In this document: positions 1 through 41,674 of the stretch, piece by piece
Position numbering within the stretch: the stretch's first letter is position 1
Layout of the letters: each line of letters opens with the position of its first letter
NCBI GenBank assembly: GCA_905116865.2
Contig: CAJHNH020008433.1
Coordinates: 551,283-615,282, forward strand
Source: Candidula unifasciata
Taxonomy: Eukaryota; Mollusca; Gastropoda; Stylommatophora; Geomitridae
Direction of reading: 5' to 3'
DNA length: 64,000 nt
Notes under the pieces: model-generated
Databases searched by the model: none
What the model was told of the DNA's origin: nothing
What the model saw: the letters and a program-made list of their open reading frames with translations, nothing else
Position numbers and translations under genes: made by a program

Positions 1-70
1 AAGATCATCTTCACCGCACATCAGACATGTCCATCCATGCTCTGATCTCCTCCTGAATGTGTCTCCAAGT
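1..70 (-). mobile_element. RNase H element 3' end, cut by window start
   Basis: On the - strand it ends in an HLWTC-like block and GTGCGGTGAAGATGATCTT, similar to the - strand copy at 21,390-21,690 (LEHLWSYLMCDEDDLQ). Only the end is in the window. Confidence 0.55.
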
Positions 71-517
71 CATATCACAGAGTACCTACAGTTACTGCCT
101 GCAAGCACTAGTTAGCTCAATGTGTCACTAAGAATGATGTTTTAATGTTTGTTCCAGTTTGTTTGTAAAAAAATAAAAGTTCTAGTCACCCTAACTAGCT
201 CCAATTGTGAGCAGCGGTTATTTTGGGACTGTGTTTTCTTGTTTGGGATTTCCAATATTTTTTTTTTATTGTGGCGTATCCATACGCCTTTATTTCTGCC
301 ACCTGTCAGTGCAGCCTTTTGTTGTTTCCTTGCTGTGTATCTGACCAGCGTGCCGTCGTTGAGAGCCCCAAGGCATCCACCAGTGTCACCATCTCGAAAC
401 AAACAAGCTTGCCACCTTGCGCCATTAAACAAGGCCCTTTTCGGGTCCCCAAATTCAACACCTTTTTGTGCTTTAATTTTTTTTTTAATGTTTGTTTCAT
501 TTCTTTCCATTTTGTAG

Positions 518-30964
<30,447 letters not shown>

Positions 30965-30999
30965 TGTTGATGAACTGCCTGAACAATTTTATTGTTGTA

Positions 31000-31005
31000 A
31001 ATAAA
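31000..31005 (+). terminator. GFM1: GFM1 poly(A) signal AATAAA
   Basis: Canonical AATAAA 36 bases after the GFM1 stop, followed within 15 bases by a T-rich stretch. It implies a very short 3' UTR. Confidence 0.75.
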
Positions 31006-31459
31006 TTAGATGATTTTTTTTTTCATTGTATGGATGGTTAAGATTTTGTATTATAAGTTTCGTGCTGTGAGTATTAGATTCATTAACACAATGAAAGTTA
31101 ATCTAGAGTAGCAGTATTTAAAATCTTGATCCTCAGATTTGTTTGATCAATTGGGGAAAAAAATTACTGAGCATTCCCCCTTTTTCCCCTCTAAGGAGAC
31201 GAACCTTCTGAAGTTGAGTAAACAAGAAGATGCAGTGATAAATTTGGTAAATTAAGTCATGACTGAGTTTACATTAAGTCAGCAGATGAGAATGGTATTA
31301 TAAATGTTTTGGGTGTTTTTTTTTTAATTTATCATGTCACTGATACCAGTCTGGGTGATACTTGATGATGATGTAAATTTACCACTTCAGAGAGACTAAT
31401 ATCTTGGACATCCTGTAGGAATGACTGGCAAAGATAGTATATCCTAGGTACAAGACCTG

Positions 31460-31660
31460 TGATCAAAATTGAGAACCAACATCACAGCACTGGACAATCC
31501 CATAAGCACTCTATCCCCATCTTCAGCAGCCAATGTAGTTACAGTAGTACCAGTAGCAGACTGATTGTATGTTCGTCTTGCCTTTCCATCCCCTGGTCAC
31601 TCCCAGCTGCACTATTCTTCAGACTGATGATCTGTTGGTGCTTTCACACTGTCCACTTGC
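31460..31660 (-). mobile_element. RNase H element 3' fragment
   Basis: CCAACATCACAGCACTGG, CCCATAAGCACTCTATCCCC and the variable region match the reversed 3' end of the family (9270-9470). Confidence 0.6.
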
Positions 31661-32149
31661 CAACGGCGATTAAAACTAATTGCTCAACTCTTGTTGTACA
31701 GACCAGCTCAGCTTACATTAAATGCACATCCTTCTTTCTTTCATTCTCTTTGACTTGACTGACTGTAAACTCTGAGGAAAAGTCTTGATTGTTCGTCTGC
31801 TTGTGGACCATGGTCTTGCTAATACCCTGACCTTCTAAATATTTGTGCAAATGCAAACTCACCCAGTAGCATTAACAGTGTCTTGTAAACACATCAGTGA
31901 AGAAAAGTCTGAGAAGTGACATTTACAGGGTATTAAACCGAACCGTACGTGTGTTTCAGGACTTGTCTGTGCGACAGGGTTAATGCTTAATATAGATAGT
32001 ATCGACGTTTTGTACGGCTCTGTGGTTTAGAGGTTAGTGAAGCCATTTTACAATCCAATATTGTATATGTCAGGTTTCATTTTCTGAGGCTGGTCATTTA
32101 GAAAAAGACCATCTCTATGGCTTTCAAACAAGATTGAGACCTCAGTAAA

Positions 32150-33350
32150 CTACATACTCAAATATAGGAAGCACTGGGTGTGACACAGTCGTCTCTGAAA
32201 TTTTCCCCAGGTTCGATGATATTGTTTGTCACAAGGGTGGCGGGTGATTGTTGATAGACGAGGAGAAAGATGGTCGTGTCGATAGTGGAGTTGGTGATGC
32301 TTGTAAAATAAAGTGTCTGAATACAACTGTTCAGGATCACACTAAATTTATTATGACACTCCAACAAATGTCACAAAAAACATCAAAAGATACTCTGAAG
32401 AATGCTGAATCATCTAAGTACTCATAGAATCGCGTTGTGTTCCTTATCTCTAATTACTTTGTAAACTGGTGCTATTGTCTTTGACTGTCACCGGGCTACT
32501 AGTGCAGGTTGGGCTAAAAGGTTTGTTATTTAATGCCGACTAACTACTTATCTATGCTCTGGCCTCTTCTTCTTTTGTCTCCGAGTCAGTATCTGACCCC
32601 GAAGTGGTATCTACACCTGAATCTGGCTGGACCCATGGGTGGTGGAAAATGTGTAACTCTCTTACTATGAAGCGGTATACAAGAGTTGATCCGTTGTCTT
32701 GCGTAAAAATGATCGTAACCAGTCGGAATGGGCCACTGTTTCTGACAGTAATCCTAATCGAGTACATATATATATATATCTTTAACTATCTTTTTATCTA
32801 CAAACTGACCGGTACTTCGCTCTACTATCTGTCTCTGTCTCTATCTCTAGCCTGTCCTCTGCTGTCCTCTGTTGTCCTCTTTCTTCTGCCTCAGGCTATC
32901 TCCGTTTGTGTCTTGTGTCTTCTCTATCTGTGTCTATCCTCTGTCTGTCCCCGGCTATCTTCTGGCCTGTCTGTTTATCCTCTGGCCTGCCTCCGTCTGT
33001 GTCCTCTGTGTGTGTGTGTGCCTTCTGTCTCTCCTCGACTATCCTCTGGCCTGTCCGTCTCGTGTGTCTGTGTGTCAAAGGTTCCGGGCAATCGTTTATA
33101 AAGGGGTTACTAGCCTGCTCCCAGGGGGCTCCTATCCCTCGTTGTTTTGCAGTCTTCTGCAGCGACCTTTGCTCGCCGGGACATAGGTATTTACAAATTA
33201 ATTGCTTTGGTGCGGACGGGGAAAGTCACATACTAGTCAGACGACTCAAAGTACGTGGGAAACAAGAGTAGGGACCTAGGGGGATATAGTTGCTTACTAA
33301 TGGAAAATTTTCAAAAACAAGGGTGAAGGCCATAAGGGGTCTTGTCGTGC
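32150..33350. other. Unrecognised block with C/T-rich repeats
   Basis: Contains a short TATATATA run (32,765-32,780), then TCTGTCTCTGTCC-type simple sequence (32,820-33,070). Open frames on both strands (71 residues - at 32,552-32,767; 165 residues + at 32,604-33,101) show no family I know. It could be an old mobile element; I could not find its ends. Confidence 0.3.
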
Positions 33351-33953
33351 AAACAGCACAACACTAAAAAGGTGGTATGAGCAATGACTCTGCTACATGG
33401 GTTCACCGCAGAGAATCTCTATTCTGGGGAGGGCACAACATTTTTGTATTTTTATGTAATTCTGTTTTTCTTTTTCTGCCTTAAGCATCAGCGGACCTGC
33501 AAGCAAAGTTTCTCCTTTTTCCTGGTCAGCATCATTATCAATCAGTTTCCACTTTTGCTGTCAAGTGTTGTGGGGAGGAACAGTTTGCTAGCCAGTGATT
33601 GAGCAGTGACTGTTGTCATTCCATGTCAGTGTAGAAGGGCTTGAATGTGATCAGTTTATTCCATCTTCTCCTAGGACGGCCTCTTGCTTTCACATTGGAT
33701 CTTTTCATGCATAGTTCCTGTAGTGGAAATTGTGCTGGCTACATTCTAGCAAGTTGATTAAACCATATAGTCTTCTGTTTCTCATTAAATGTTATACATG
33801 GTGTTGTTTCCACAGTCAGCAGGTGTAACAAGATTGAAGAACACTGCATTACAGGATTCCCAAACCAGCAGCAGCATTTATTGATTAATTGGGTCTTCTC
33901 TAAGAAATTTTACATTCGGTTGTTTGCCATAGATTTCTGATTGCTACAAAGCT

Positions 33954-34232
33954 TGGGAGCTCCAGTGGACCAAGAGGTGAGGAAAAGATGCTGCCGTTGG
34001 ATAGGACACACATTGAGAAAACCGGAGAACTGCATAACTAGAATGTATTCGCATTGGAACCCATAGTGGAATAGAAATAAAGGAAAGGCCAAAAAACACA
34101 TGGAGAAGAGAACTGGAAAATGAAGTTGGAAAGATGGGGAGAGCTCCATGTAATAGCGAAGGATAGAATGACTTGGTGTGAGCTGGTTGAGGGCCTATGC
34201 TCCATTGGGGGATAGAAAGGCAGAAGAAGAAG
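33954..34232 (+). mobile_element. LINE 3' end with short target duplication
   Basis: Encodes [15 protein letters not shown], then HMEKRTGK and WCELVEGLCSIGG in broken frames, the C-terminus of an endonuclease-RT LINE; the end is GGCAGAAGAAGAAG. An 8-bp ACAAAGCT flanks it at 33,946-33,953 and 34,233-34,240. Its 3' end matches the element at 48,158-48,804. Confidence 0.75.
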
Positions 34233-34289
34233 ACAAAGCTCATACCATTTTCAGAAATGAACACAAATTAGTTTGCTGCTAAATTGCTG

Positions 34290-34600
34290 ACAGCTTCTTC
34301 TCCTTCTTGGTGTTCACCAGCTGTAAACTCTGATGGAAAATTCTGGCTGTTCGTCCACTTCTGGACTTTAGTCTTGCTCCAGAAGCTGGGTGTTGCTTGC
34401 AAATCCATTTTACAGATCTGACTTATCCATATGCTAATTAGTGGTTCCTTGCCTTTTAGTCAGATGCACCTTGACTTTGAAGGATTGCTCCAGTTACTCG
34501 AATCTTATGATATGCTTGTTGGGGAGACGTGGGTCTTTCTAGTTTCCCCCACAGTGGGGCCTCAGAACCCTTACATGGAGCTGGGGACTGACTTGAGACC
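34290..34600 (-). mobile_element. SINE-D copy
   Basis: CTTCTCCTTCTTGG tail, GATGGAAAATTCTGGCTG, CATTTTACAGATCTGAC and GATATGCTTGTTGGGGAG. Confidence 0.72.
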
Positions 34601-34804
34601 CCAGTAGATCAGGACAGGATTGTGAAATTGTATTTCCAACCATAAGCCACAGATGCCGACAGAATGTTAATTAACACTTATAATGATCTTGGAGAGTAGG
34701 CAGGTGAATGGAATAACAAAATGTTCTTAGAGGTTTTAAAAAAAAAGGTTCATTGCGCAGCTTTTATAGTATATTGCAGAAACAACTCCAACATTTCGGA
34801 GGGT

Positions 34805-35390
34805 GGGGGGCTGTTTAGGGTTTTCTAGACAGTTTTATGTTCAGTAGTTTGCTTTTTTTTTTTTCAAGGCTATTTTTACATTCAATAGTTTGTCATTGCT
34901 CACTGAACACTTTGCTTTTGATCATCATTATCATGGAGCAGGTCCTTTGCAAAACTTGGCTCTCATCATGTTTTACCTGAAAGAAACTCTGTCTCTCACC
35001 AGCCTTATGTACTATTAGACTCAAGGAGTCATATCCTGTGCCCATCTTCATGTTGGCCAGCCCCTCCTTCCTGGTACCATGCCTTCTGCTATTAATTTTT
35101 CCAATCCATCATGGTGCTTGATATGACCAAAATATTTCAGCTTTCAAGACAGCATGCTGTTTATTAGCCAATCTTCTTTGATGTTCATATCTTTCAAGAT
35201 GCCTGTATTTCTCCTCTTCTTTGTCCAAGATTTCTATAGCATTTTAGCTCAAAGGCCTTGCTTTTGATACCGTTGTCAAAATCAGGTCAAAGCGAAATGC
35301 TGCTAAATTGCTTGCAGCTGGAATTGAACCAGGTACCTCGGAATTATAAAGCTCATTTCCGTCGCTTAAGCCATAGCACTGACCAAAAAT
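34805..35390 (-). mobile_element. SINE-E copy interrupted by a LINE
   Basis: Left part GTTTTCTAGACAGTTTTATG to 34,922 and right part from 35,258 (CCGTTGTCAAAATCAGG, GCTGGAATTGAACCAGG, head near 35,375) belong together. The LINE fragment 34,923-35,257 sits between 11-bp direct repeats. Confidence 0.72.
34923..35257 (-). mobile_element. GAT-tail LINE 3' fragment inserted in SINE-E
   Basis: ATCATCATTATCATGG end at left. The text matches 9957-10309 (reversed WAQDI-type region and LINSIL-type region). It is flanked by TTGCTTTTGAT at 34,912-34,922 and 35,258-35,268. Confidence 0.8.
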
Positions 35391-36065
35391 GTGCATGAAA
35401 ATAAAATGTCATGCTAAATGAGGTATTCTGGTTTTCTCCTCATAATGTAACCAAAGTATATCTCCTTCTGGTGTATGCATGGAGGTACTGCATTTTTCCA
35501 TAAGACGATATATTTTTTTTACAAAATTGTCTGTTTAAAATCGGGGAGTGAGGGTTGTTAGTTTTATAGTGGACTGTGTTTAAAATATTTATTTCATTAT
35601 TTTGGGCTCAAACTATAGCTTGACATCACACAAGCGATAAACACCCAATGACACAAAGTGCCACCATGCGGGTGAGGATCACATGTGAAGAGGTCCCAGA
35701 AACCCCTTTCAGCCGATATGGCCACATTTGTGGCCCAGCTATATTCAGAGCCTCCGGTAAAAGCCAGGGTGGGGCTTCAAAACAACAAAAATTGCACCCC
35801 ACAAGGGGATGACTTCGATAATCTTATACCTGTGTGTGTCTTATACACGAAAAAATATGGTATATGTGGTTAAAAGGTTGTTTTCAACAAAATAAATTTG
35901 CTATGATTATGAATGTTATGAATAAATTATTGCACCATGAACATGTAGAATTTGAATGTTTCTTAAATATCAGAGCAATGTTGTCCCATTGGAAGTGTGA
36001 ATAAAGGAGATACAGACATAGGATTGCACAGTTTGTTGCAGGTAATGAATTCTGGTAAGTAAAAA

Positions 36066-36252
36066 GTAAAGGACCCTTTTCTGCGCCTTAAGGGCTAGAC
36101 CTATATTTTATAGACCAGTCTGCACAAGATGCATCATGCCGGCCACCTTTACTTCCTGGGACTGCACCCAAGGCTGGGTCGACCTGGGAGCCAACCCACG
36201 ACCTTCCGTTCCGCATCGAGCGTCTAGCCGCTCTGTCGCGGCGACTGCCCAA
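36066..36252 (-). mobile_element. SINE-C copy
   Basis: AAAGGACCCTTTTCTGCGCC, GGGCTAGACCTATATTTT, GCTGGGTCGACCTGGGAG and head GAGCGTCTAGCCGCTCTG, reversed. Confidence 0.8.
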
Positions 36253-36559
36253 TGAATTCTGGGGAAAGCATTTTTCACACCTATCTCTGTCATCGACGTT
36301 CTTGTCTTTCCAACCTAGAAAATGACTTGTGTCTAATGAAAGATATAGAAACTTGTCTTCTGGTATCTCACTGACTTTGGTTCACCTAATTAAAATGACA
36401 TTCAGGTGTTTTTTTTTTTTAAGTCCTGAGGCAGATGTGGTCAAGGCCCTTTGGGAACAAGCCACGGAATCAGTAAGGAAACAAGATTATTATGGCCTGG
36501 AGAGAATGAGGCACCTCAACCACAAGGAGTTAATATAAGAAACAAGTTTAAGAAAATAA

Positions 36560-36780
36560 ATTAACGACCCTTTTCCATGCTTTTAGGTATATGGGGCTAG
36601 ACCTGTAGTTTATAAACCAATCAGCACTTGGTATGTGATTTGGTCAACATCCTACCAGCTGCCTTTACTTCCCAGGACTCCACCTGGTACCCACTCAAGG
36701 CTGGGTCAATCTGGGAGCCAAGGTCATTTTTGAAGAAAGCCCAGTACTGCTAGTACCAGAACCCACGACCTTGATACATA
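36560..36780 (-). mobile_element. SINE-C copy, head lost
   Basis: ACGACCCTTTTCCATGC, GGGGCTAGACCTGTAG, CAAGGCTGGGTCAATCTG and AACCCACGACCTTG, reversed; ends before the box A region. Confidence 0.7.
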
Positions 36781-36999
36781 AGTACAAAAGTAAACTAATA
36801 ATTCAGATATACATGGTTAATATAATATATGTCTGGTAGAAGATAGCAAGAACGTCAAATTATTTGCAAGAACTTCAAATTATCTTTAGAATGACCAAGA
36901 TATGTATCTTGAGTTACGTGGTACTGAAAAGTTAAAATACATAGTTTTAAAGTGTTTTTTTTTAATATACTGGAGGGGAAAGTGAGTAAGAGGCAGACA

Positions 37000-38150
37000 G
37001 CAATACAAGCGGGAGGATAACATCAAAAGATGAATGAACATCAGTCCCTGTAGAGAGCATATTCACACAGGAAAAAGGACAGAGCAGGTTGGAAATTTAT
37101 TGTGGCCAACCTTCATTGTGAAGACCACATTCGATTGATTGATTTTTGTGTTACGATTCTATCTAATTTACTTTTTGTTCGGTTTTATAACTTTTCTTTT
37201 CTAGCAGATATGTTCACTTCCGGTTAATGCCTAAGATAAAAACCTGACGTGTGAAAAATAAAAATGACACAAGACTTATCACACATGTCTTTATAAAGAT
37301 GCCAAGGCACAAACCCCTCCCCTCCCCCTTTTCCTGTGCAAAGTAACTTCTGAACAGTGAAGACACGCTAGAAAATCCAGTGGGAGAAACTACAGTCAGA
37401 GTCAACATGCAAGTCCCACACTGGGTCCATTAGCCTGCCTTATTTTAATAGACAAACTGAACCTATTTGTATCAAAAGGATCAACAGGGGGGCGGGGGGG
37501 GGGGGGGGGGGGTTATTTTATTTGTCATGACTGAAAGGCTGTCATATAGCTGAAGATCAGTCTGCACGTGGAGCATGTCTTTAAGTTCTCAGTCTCTTAA
37601 CGAATTTGTGAATGAGTAAATGAATAATTGACATCACTTCACTCGGGAAACCGCACAGGTAGTCATCCCCTTCTTCAATAACTAATTAAGAGATGACATG
37701 CTAATAGTACCAGTTACTGTTTCCTTCTCAGCATTGACAGATATTATGTCTATGTTGACTGTCCTTGTTGCAGGCTGACAGAAGCACTCTCCGGAACCAT
37801 CCTCACCTGATGCAGTTGCATCCAGTTTCATACTTAGTTTCTCCTTTCCAAAGCGATAACTGAAAATATTCTCTAGAAGATAAGTTACCAGGTGCTAAGA
37901 TATTTTATTGCCCACAGTAGATCAGAATATCTATTCTGCCCATCATCATCTTGCTGACTGTTAGATGCTTTTGAAGCCCGTATATATACAATCTGTTACT
38001 CGTGTATCCCTTCATGACCTGCACAGGAAACTCCCTGGAGAGTTAAGGCTTTGACTTGAAGTAGCACATCACGACCTCCTGCAGCTTTTCAAATAGGTCG
38101 ACGGAAATTCCCTTTTTTGTGGAAGTCATAGAGGCCGGTCTGTGTTCACT
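37000..38150. other. Intergenic stretch, nothing recognised
   Basis: Apart from a G run at 37,487-37,512 I see no gene, clear repeat family or structured element here. All open frames are short and unlike known families. Confidence 0.5.
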
Positions 38151-38929
38151 AGGTTCTAAGTTTAAGCAACGTATCAACATCATGACACAAGGGTAGTAAC
38201 CCATAAGTGCTCTGTTCTACTTCTCAACTTATTTTTATCGAGTAGATTTACCCACAAATTAAACTACAGTTTAATTAGTTTGCAACACATTTTATTGAAT
38301 CTACTGCCGGAGGTCACGTAGAACGTGCTGCATCCAGTGGCATTGCAAGATCAGGTGGTACCTGGTGTGGAAAATGTGACAACCCAGCTCTCTACAAACA
38401 CAAGCACCCTCACACACATTTTTGTCATTTTGGCACCCCCTAGGTAGTGACATTTCTTGTGGCGAAAACACCCACCCCCACATACACACCCTTGCTACAT
38501 CTCTAGCAGTGGACATACATTCTTAACCTTACTAACTGTGGACTTGCCTTTGTAAGATGTAGTCGCAGTTCCAACTTTATAAAAACGAGTCACTCAATTA
38601 CTGCTCCATTCCTCCAAAATGCTAATCACTGTCCTATGTGAAAACAACTTAGTTCTGACGAGACCAGCAGTGGTCAAACACATGTAATGCATAAGGTGAC
38701 TGTCGTAAAGTGGCATATTTTTCCGCTTTAATCAATCAACGAAACCGCTTTTCTAAACACAAATGACTTCTAGAGCAGTCGTATCACATAGCAAAATATG
38801 ACGAGTCGAATACGTGTGAGTTACATCGATTAACTTGGTAAGGTTGACACAACAAACGTCATCCTTCCATTTCTGAATCTTGGAGAAAAAAAATGTCTAC
38901 ATTGAAAACAGTACACCAACCGAGCATTA

Positions 38930-39130
38930 ACTCTACAACTAGGAGAATGAAAATGTCACAGATTTTGAATATTTAGGCTCGACAATGAACAACAATGGCG
39001 ACTGCACCCCCCCCCCCCCCCCAGCAAAAGGTAAGTAAACGACTCTTGCTTGAGCAATGCGGAAGAAGGCTAAACAGCATGGAGAACCTATGGTACAGTA
39101 ATGCAAGCAAGTTAGAGCAAACATGTTGTA
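38930..39130 (+). mobile_element. LINE RT fragment
   Basis: Encodes NVTDFEYLGSTMNNNGDC, then after a 16-C run CGRRLNSMENLWYSNASKLE, the YLGS-to-LW segment C-terminal to LINE RT catalytic motifs. Confidence 0.7.
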
Positions 39131-39309
39131 ATGTTTCTTTTCCATGTCAACTTCTGGACCTGCGTCATTGGCCAACAACAACAACAACAAAAAACCGGAG
39201 CCTTTGAACTGAAAAATTCTTTTAAAAAGACCGCGGGCGAAAAAGAAGAAATACATTGACATCCAACGCGATTTGAACTCCAAGGAAAACTGGCTCGTAA
39301 TCCGCATTC

Positions 39310-39690
39310 TGGATTAGGGTTTGGGTTATCTTCACGGCACTCCAGACATGCCCATAGATGCTCAGACTCCCCCTTCAACACATATATCAGCGTCCCGCGG
39401 TTAGTAGTCCCAGTACCGTGCTGGTTGACAACACTTCCCGTGCGTTCGGTATGTTTCTCCTGTCTGGCTGTGCCAACCTTTACTACCACTTCTTGCACTC
39501 TTAGCAAAGATGGGGATGTGCTGCTTCTCAAATTCCTCCGAACATCTTATCTCTCTAATGGCATTAATAATGTCTGCATGATCCATGGGCCATCCCTCTG
39601 TAACTAAGGCAGAGCCGGTTAGTCTGTCGGCTCTTTCATTGTCAAAAACGCCCGCATTCCCTTGGACCACGGCCTTCTCCAGTCATTTAT
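39310..39690 (-). mobile_element. RNase H element 3' half
   Basis: The - strand reads VQGNAGVFDNERADRLTGSA, VTEGWPMDHADIINAIREI, then GESEHLWACLECREDN, the end of the RNase H domain and the conserved 3' block. It is the best intact reference for the array parent at 51,130-51,720. Confidence 0.78.
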
Positions 39691-39739
39691 ATCCTCATTT
39701 ATATCTAAAGATGGCCGTGCCTTGGACAAAGATGAAGGT

Positions 39740-39990
39740 AACTCCACGCACAGTGGAGTTTTGCAATGACCCGATCCACTGTCTGCGTATTCTGTCCAGA
39801 AAGATGTGGTATTTTGGACATGTCGTCTGGAGAGAAGTGTGATAGATAGTGCAGTTTCCTCTGCGAAGCTGGATACAGTACATTAAAGATGCATTGGCTA
39901 TGAAAGCACATAGGACTGGAGAATTGGCAAGCGAAAAAGAGACTTTCAGGTGTGCAGTGAAGAGAGACATGTTATGTAAAGTACCTGTAT
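39740..39990 (+). mobile_element. LINE RT 3' fragment
   Basis: Encodes LSRKMWYFGHVVWREV, then YIKDALAMKAHRTGELA and TFRCAVKRD, the same subfamily as the - strand copy at 8393-8805. Confidence 0.72.
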
Positions 39991-40262
39991 GACAAGTTAG
40001 ATATTCTGAGAGCCGTTGGGAGCGAGTGAACAGTGCGGAGGCGCAGATGGATCATTACGGTCTAAGGAGAATAGCAACTGCGAGGAGTTACCAGGGGATC
40101 AGGCCGACGCTCAACACTGAGGGGCAGGATGAGACGGATATGCAATCAGACGGTTACTGGTACCATCGGAAATGGAACTCTTCGCTTTGCTGTAAAAGAT
40201 GGGGACTGAGCACTTATGGGAGTGTCTCGAGTGCTGTGATTCTTAATTCAACATTCACGCTG
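39990..40262 (+). mobile_element. RNase H element 3' fragment
   Basis: GACAAGTTAGATATTCTG start equals 9218 onward of the reference copy. It contains DHYGLRRIATARSYQGIRPT and ends GTGATTCTTAATTCAACAT. Confidence 0.78.
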
Positions 40263-40480
40263 ATTGATTGATTTACCTATGTGGAAAATATGGTGTTCAC
40301 ACTATGGAATATTACTACGGCGAGGAAAGCCTAACGTGCCCCAGAAGCGAAACGCTCATTTTATGTCGGTTATCGAAGTTCCAGTTCAGCGGTCTGTTTT
40401 ATGATAGCGCAACCCGTCAACTGAGAACGTCGCATGGAAACCGTAAATCTCATTGTCCATAAAATCGCATATAACGACCC

Positions 40481-40598
<118 letters not shown>

Positions 40599-40617
40599 AT
40601 ATATGCATTTCTTTCTG

Positions 40618-40840
40618 TCTCAAAAGCTGAAATATTTTTGTCATATCAAGCGCCACGACGGATCGGGAAAACTTATAGCAGAAGGCATGGTACCAGGAAG
40701 GGGGAGCAGGGTCCGACCAACACGAAGATGGGCACAGGATATAAGTGACTCCTTGAGTATGAAAGTTCATGAAGCTGACGAGAGACCGAGGTTTTTTTCT
40801 GGTAGACCGTGATAAGAGCGACGTTCTGCCAAATGATGAT
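40618..40840 (+). mobile_element. GAT-tail LINE 3' fragment next to (TA)n
   Basis: Encodes [20 protein letters not shown], then [20 protein letters not shown]; 3' end ATGATGATGAT. Same subfamily as 9957-10580. Confidence 0.8.
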
Positions 40841-41011
40841 GATATTCTAATGTCGGACTGTTTGTGTTAGCACTTCTGATGGCTACCCTATGCTTCTAAT
40901 GCGTGTGTATGCTAGTGCATATGCTGAGACTGCAGTCTATTAAGCTCTCCACAAGAGACCGCTATTTACACTCTGTGTGTTTTTCGTTGGCACAGGAGCG
41001 GAGCAACAGGA

Positions 41012-41078
41012 CCGATCACCGAAGTCAAGCAAAGTCGGGAATGGTTAGTGGTCAGACGAATGACCGCCTGGGAACACA
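41012..41078 (+). ncRNA. 5S rRNA-like segment (internal promoter region) as a SINE head
   Basis: CCGATCACCGAAGTCAAGCA, GTCGGG, GGTTAGTGGTCAGACGAATG and ACCGCCTGGGAACAC follow in the order and spacing of the 5S rRNA internal control region (box A, intermediate element, box C). The first ~40 bases of 5S are not recognisable, so this is not a functional 5S gene. It runs straight into a SINE-A-type body at 41,080-41,230. Confidence 0.75.
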
Positions 41079-41240
41079 TGTTGTAGACATTTTGCTGGAG
41101 GTCCCTGGATCAAGCCTCAGTAAATACCGGGAGTTTTTCAGACTTCTGATAATTTCCTCCTAGTCTCTGGGTAGTAAGATCGGACGCCCATTGTGTATTG
41201 TTTCGCACGTAAAAAAGCACATTGGCCGTTGGAAATTAAC
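41079..41240 (+). mobile_element. SINE body (SINE-A type) downstream of the 5S-like head
   Basis: GTCTCTGGGTAGTAAGATCG, GACGCCC and CGCACGTAAAAAAGC match the SINE-A body at 3100-3180. Before them, a degraded stretch resembles the SINE-A box B region. Confidence 0.7.
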
Positions 41241-41345
41241 TACCCTTTTTTGAAAAAAAAAGGTTCGGCTTCGTCAGGACCTGAACCCACAACCTTCCGA
41301 TCCGTAGGCGGTCGTCTAGCCACAAAACCATGGCGGCTCCCAATA
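41235..41345 (-). mobile_element. SINE-C head fragment
   Basis: The - strand reads GGAGCCGCCATGGTTTTGTG and GGTTGTGGGTTCAGGTCC, a SINE-C tRNA-like head, about 255 bases upstream of the MED4 start. Confidence 0.7.
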
Positions 41346-41600
41346 CCTCTATAAGGGGCTGCATCATCTGCAAAGAGCAGCTCTCTTATGAGTACATTCT
41401 AGGGCTTGGCTTTATCAGAGTTTGTAGATGCTGTCTTGGCATCGCGAATGGGTAAATATGTCCCAATTTCAATTTTGACCATGATAACACATCTAATGCG
41501 GATACCTTAGGGACTAAATTATTTGGTTACAAACATGAGCTTCCTTGGTTCTCATTTCTAGAGTCTAGCTCTTGTCAATTCGGAGGTAAATGTTACATCT

Positions 41601-41674
41601 ATGAAAATGGCGTCGGAGCCGAGCACCAGGCAGAGACTGCACAGTGTTATTGATGATATGGAGCTTATATCCAA
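41601..41674 (+). CDS. MED4: MED4 exon 1
   Basis: Encodes (MK)[18 protein letters not shown] and ELIS, ending with two bases of Lys before GTAAGT. The two in-frame ATGs at 41601 and 41607 are 6 bases apart; the second has A at -3 and G at +4. Confidence 0.9.

Noticed and set aside
32604..33271. Frames of 165 and 121 codons on +
   Set aside because: C/T-rich simple sequence (CVLCLLYLC, SVCVLC periodicity); no known family.
41012..41078. Functional 5S rRNA gene
   Set aside because: The first third of 5S is missing and the sequence continues into a SINE body.
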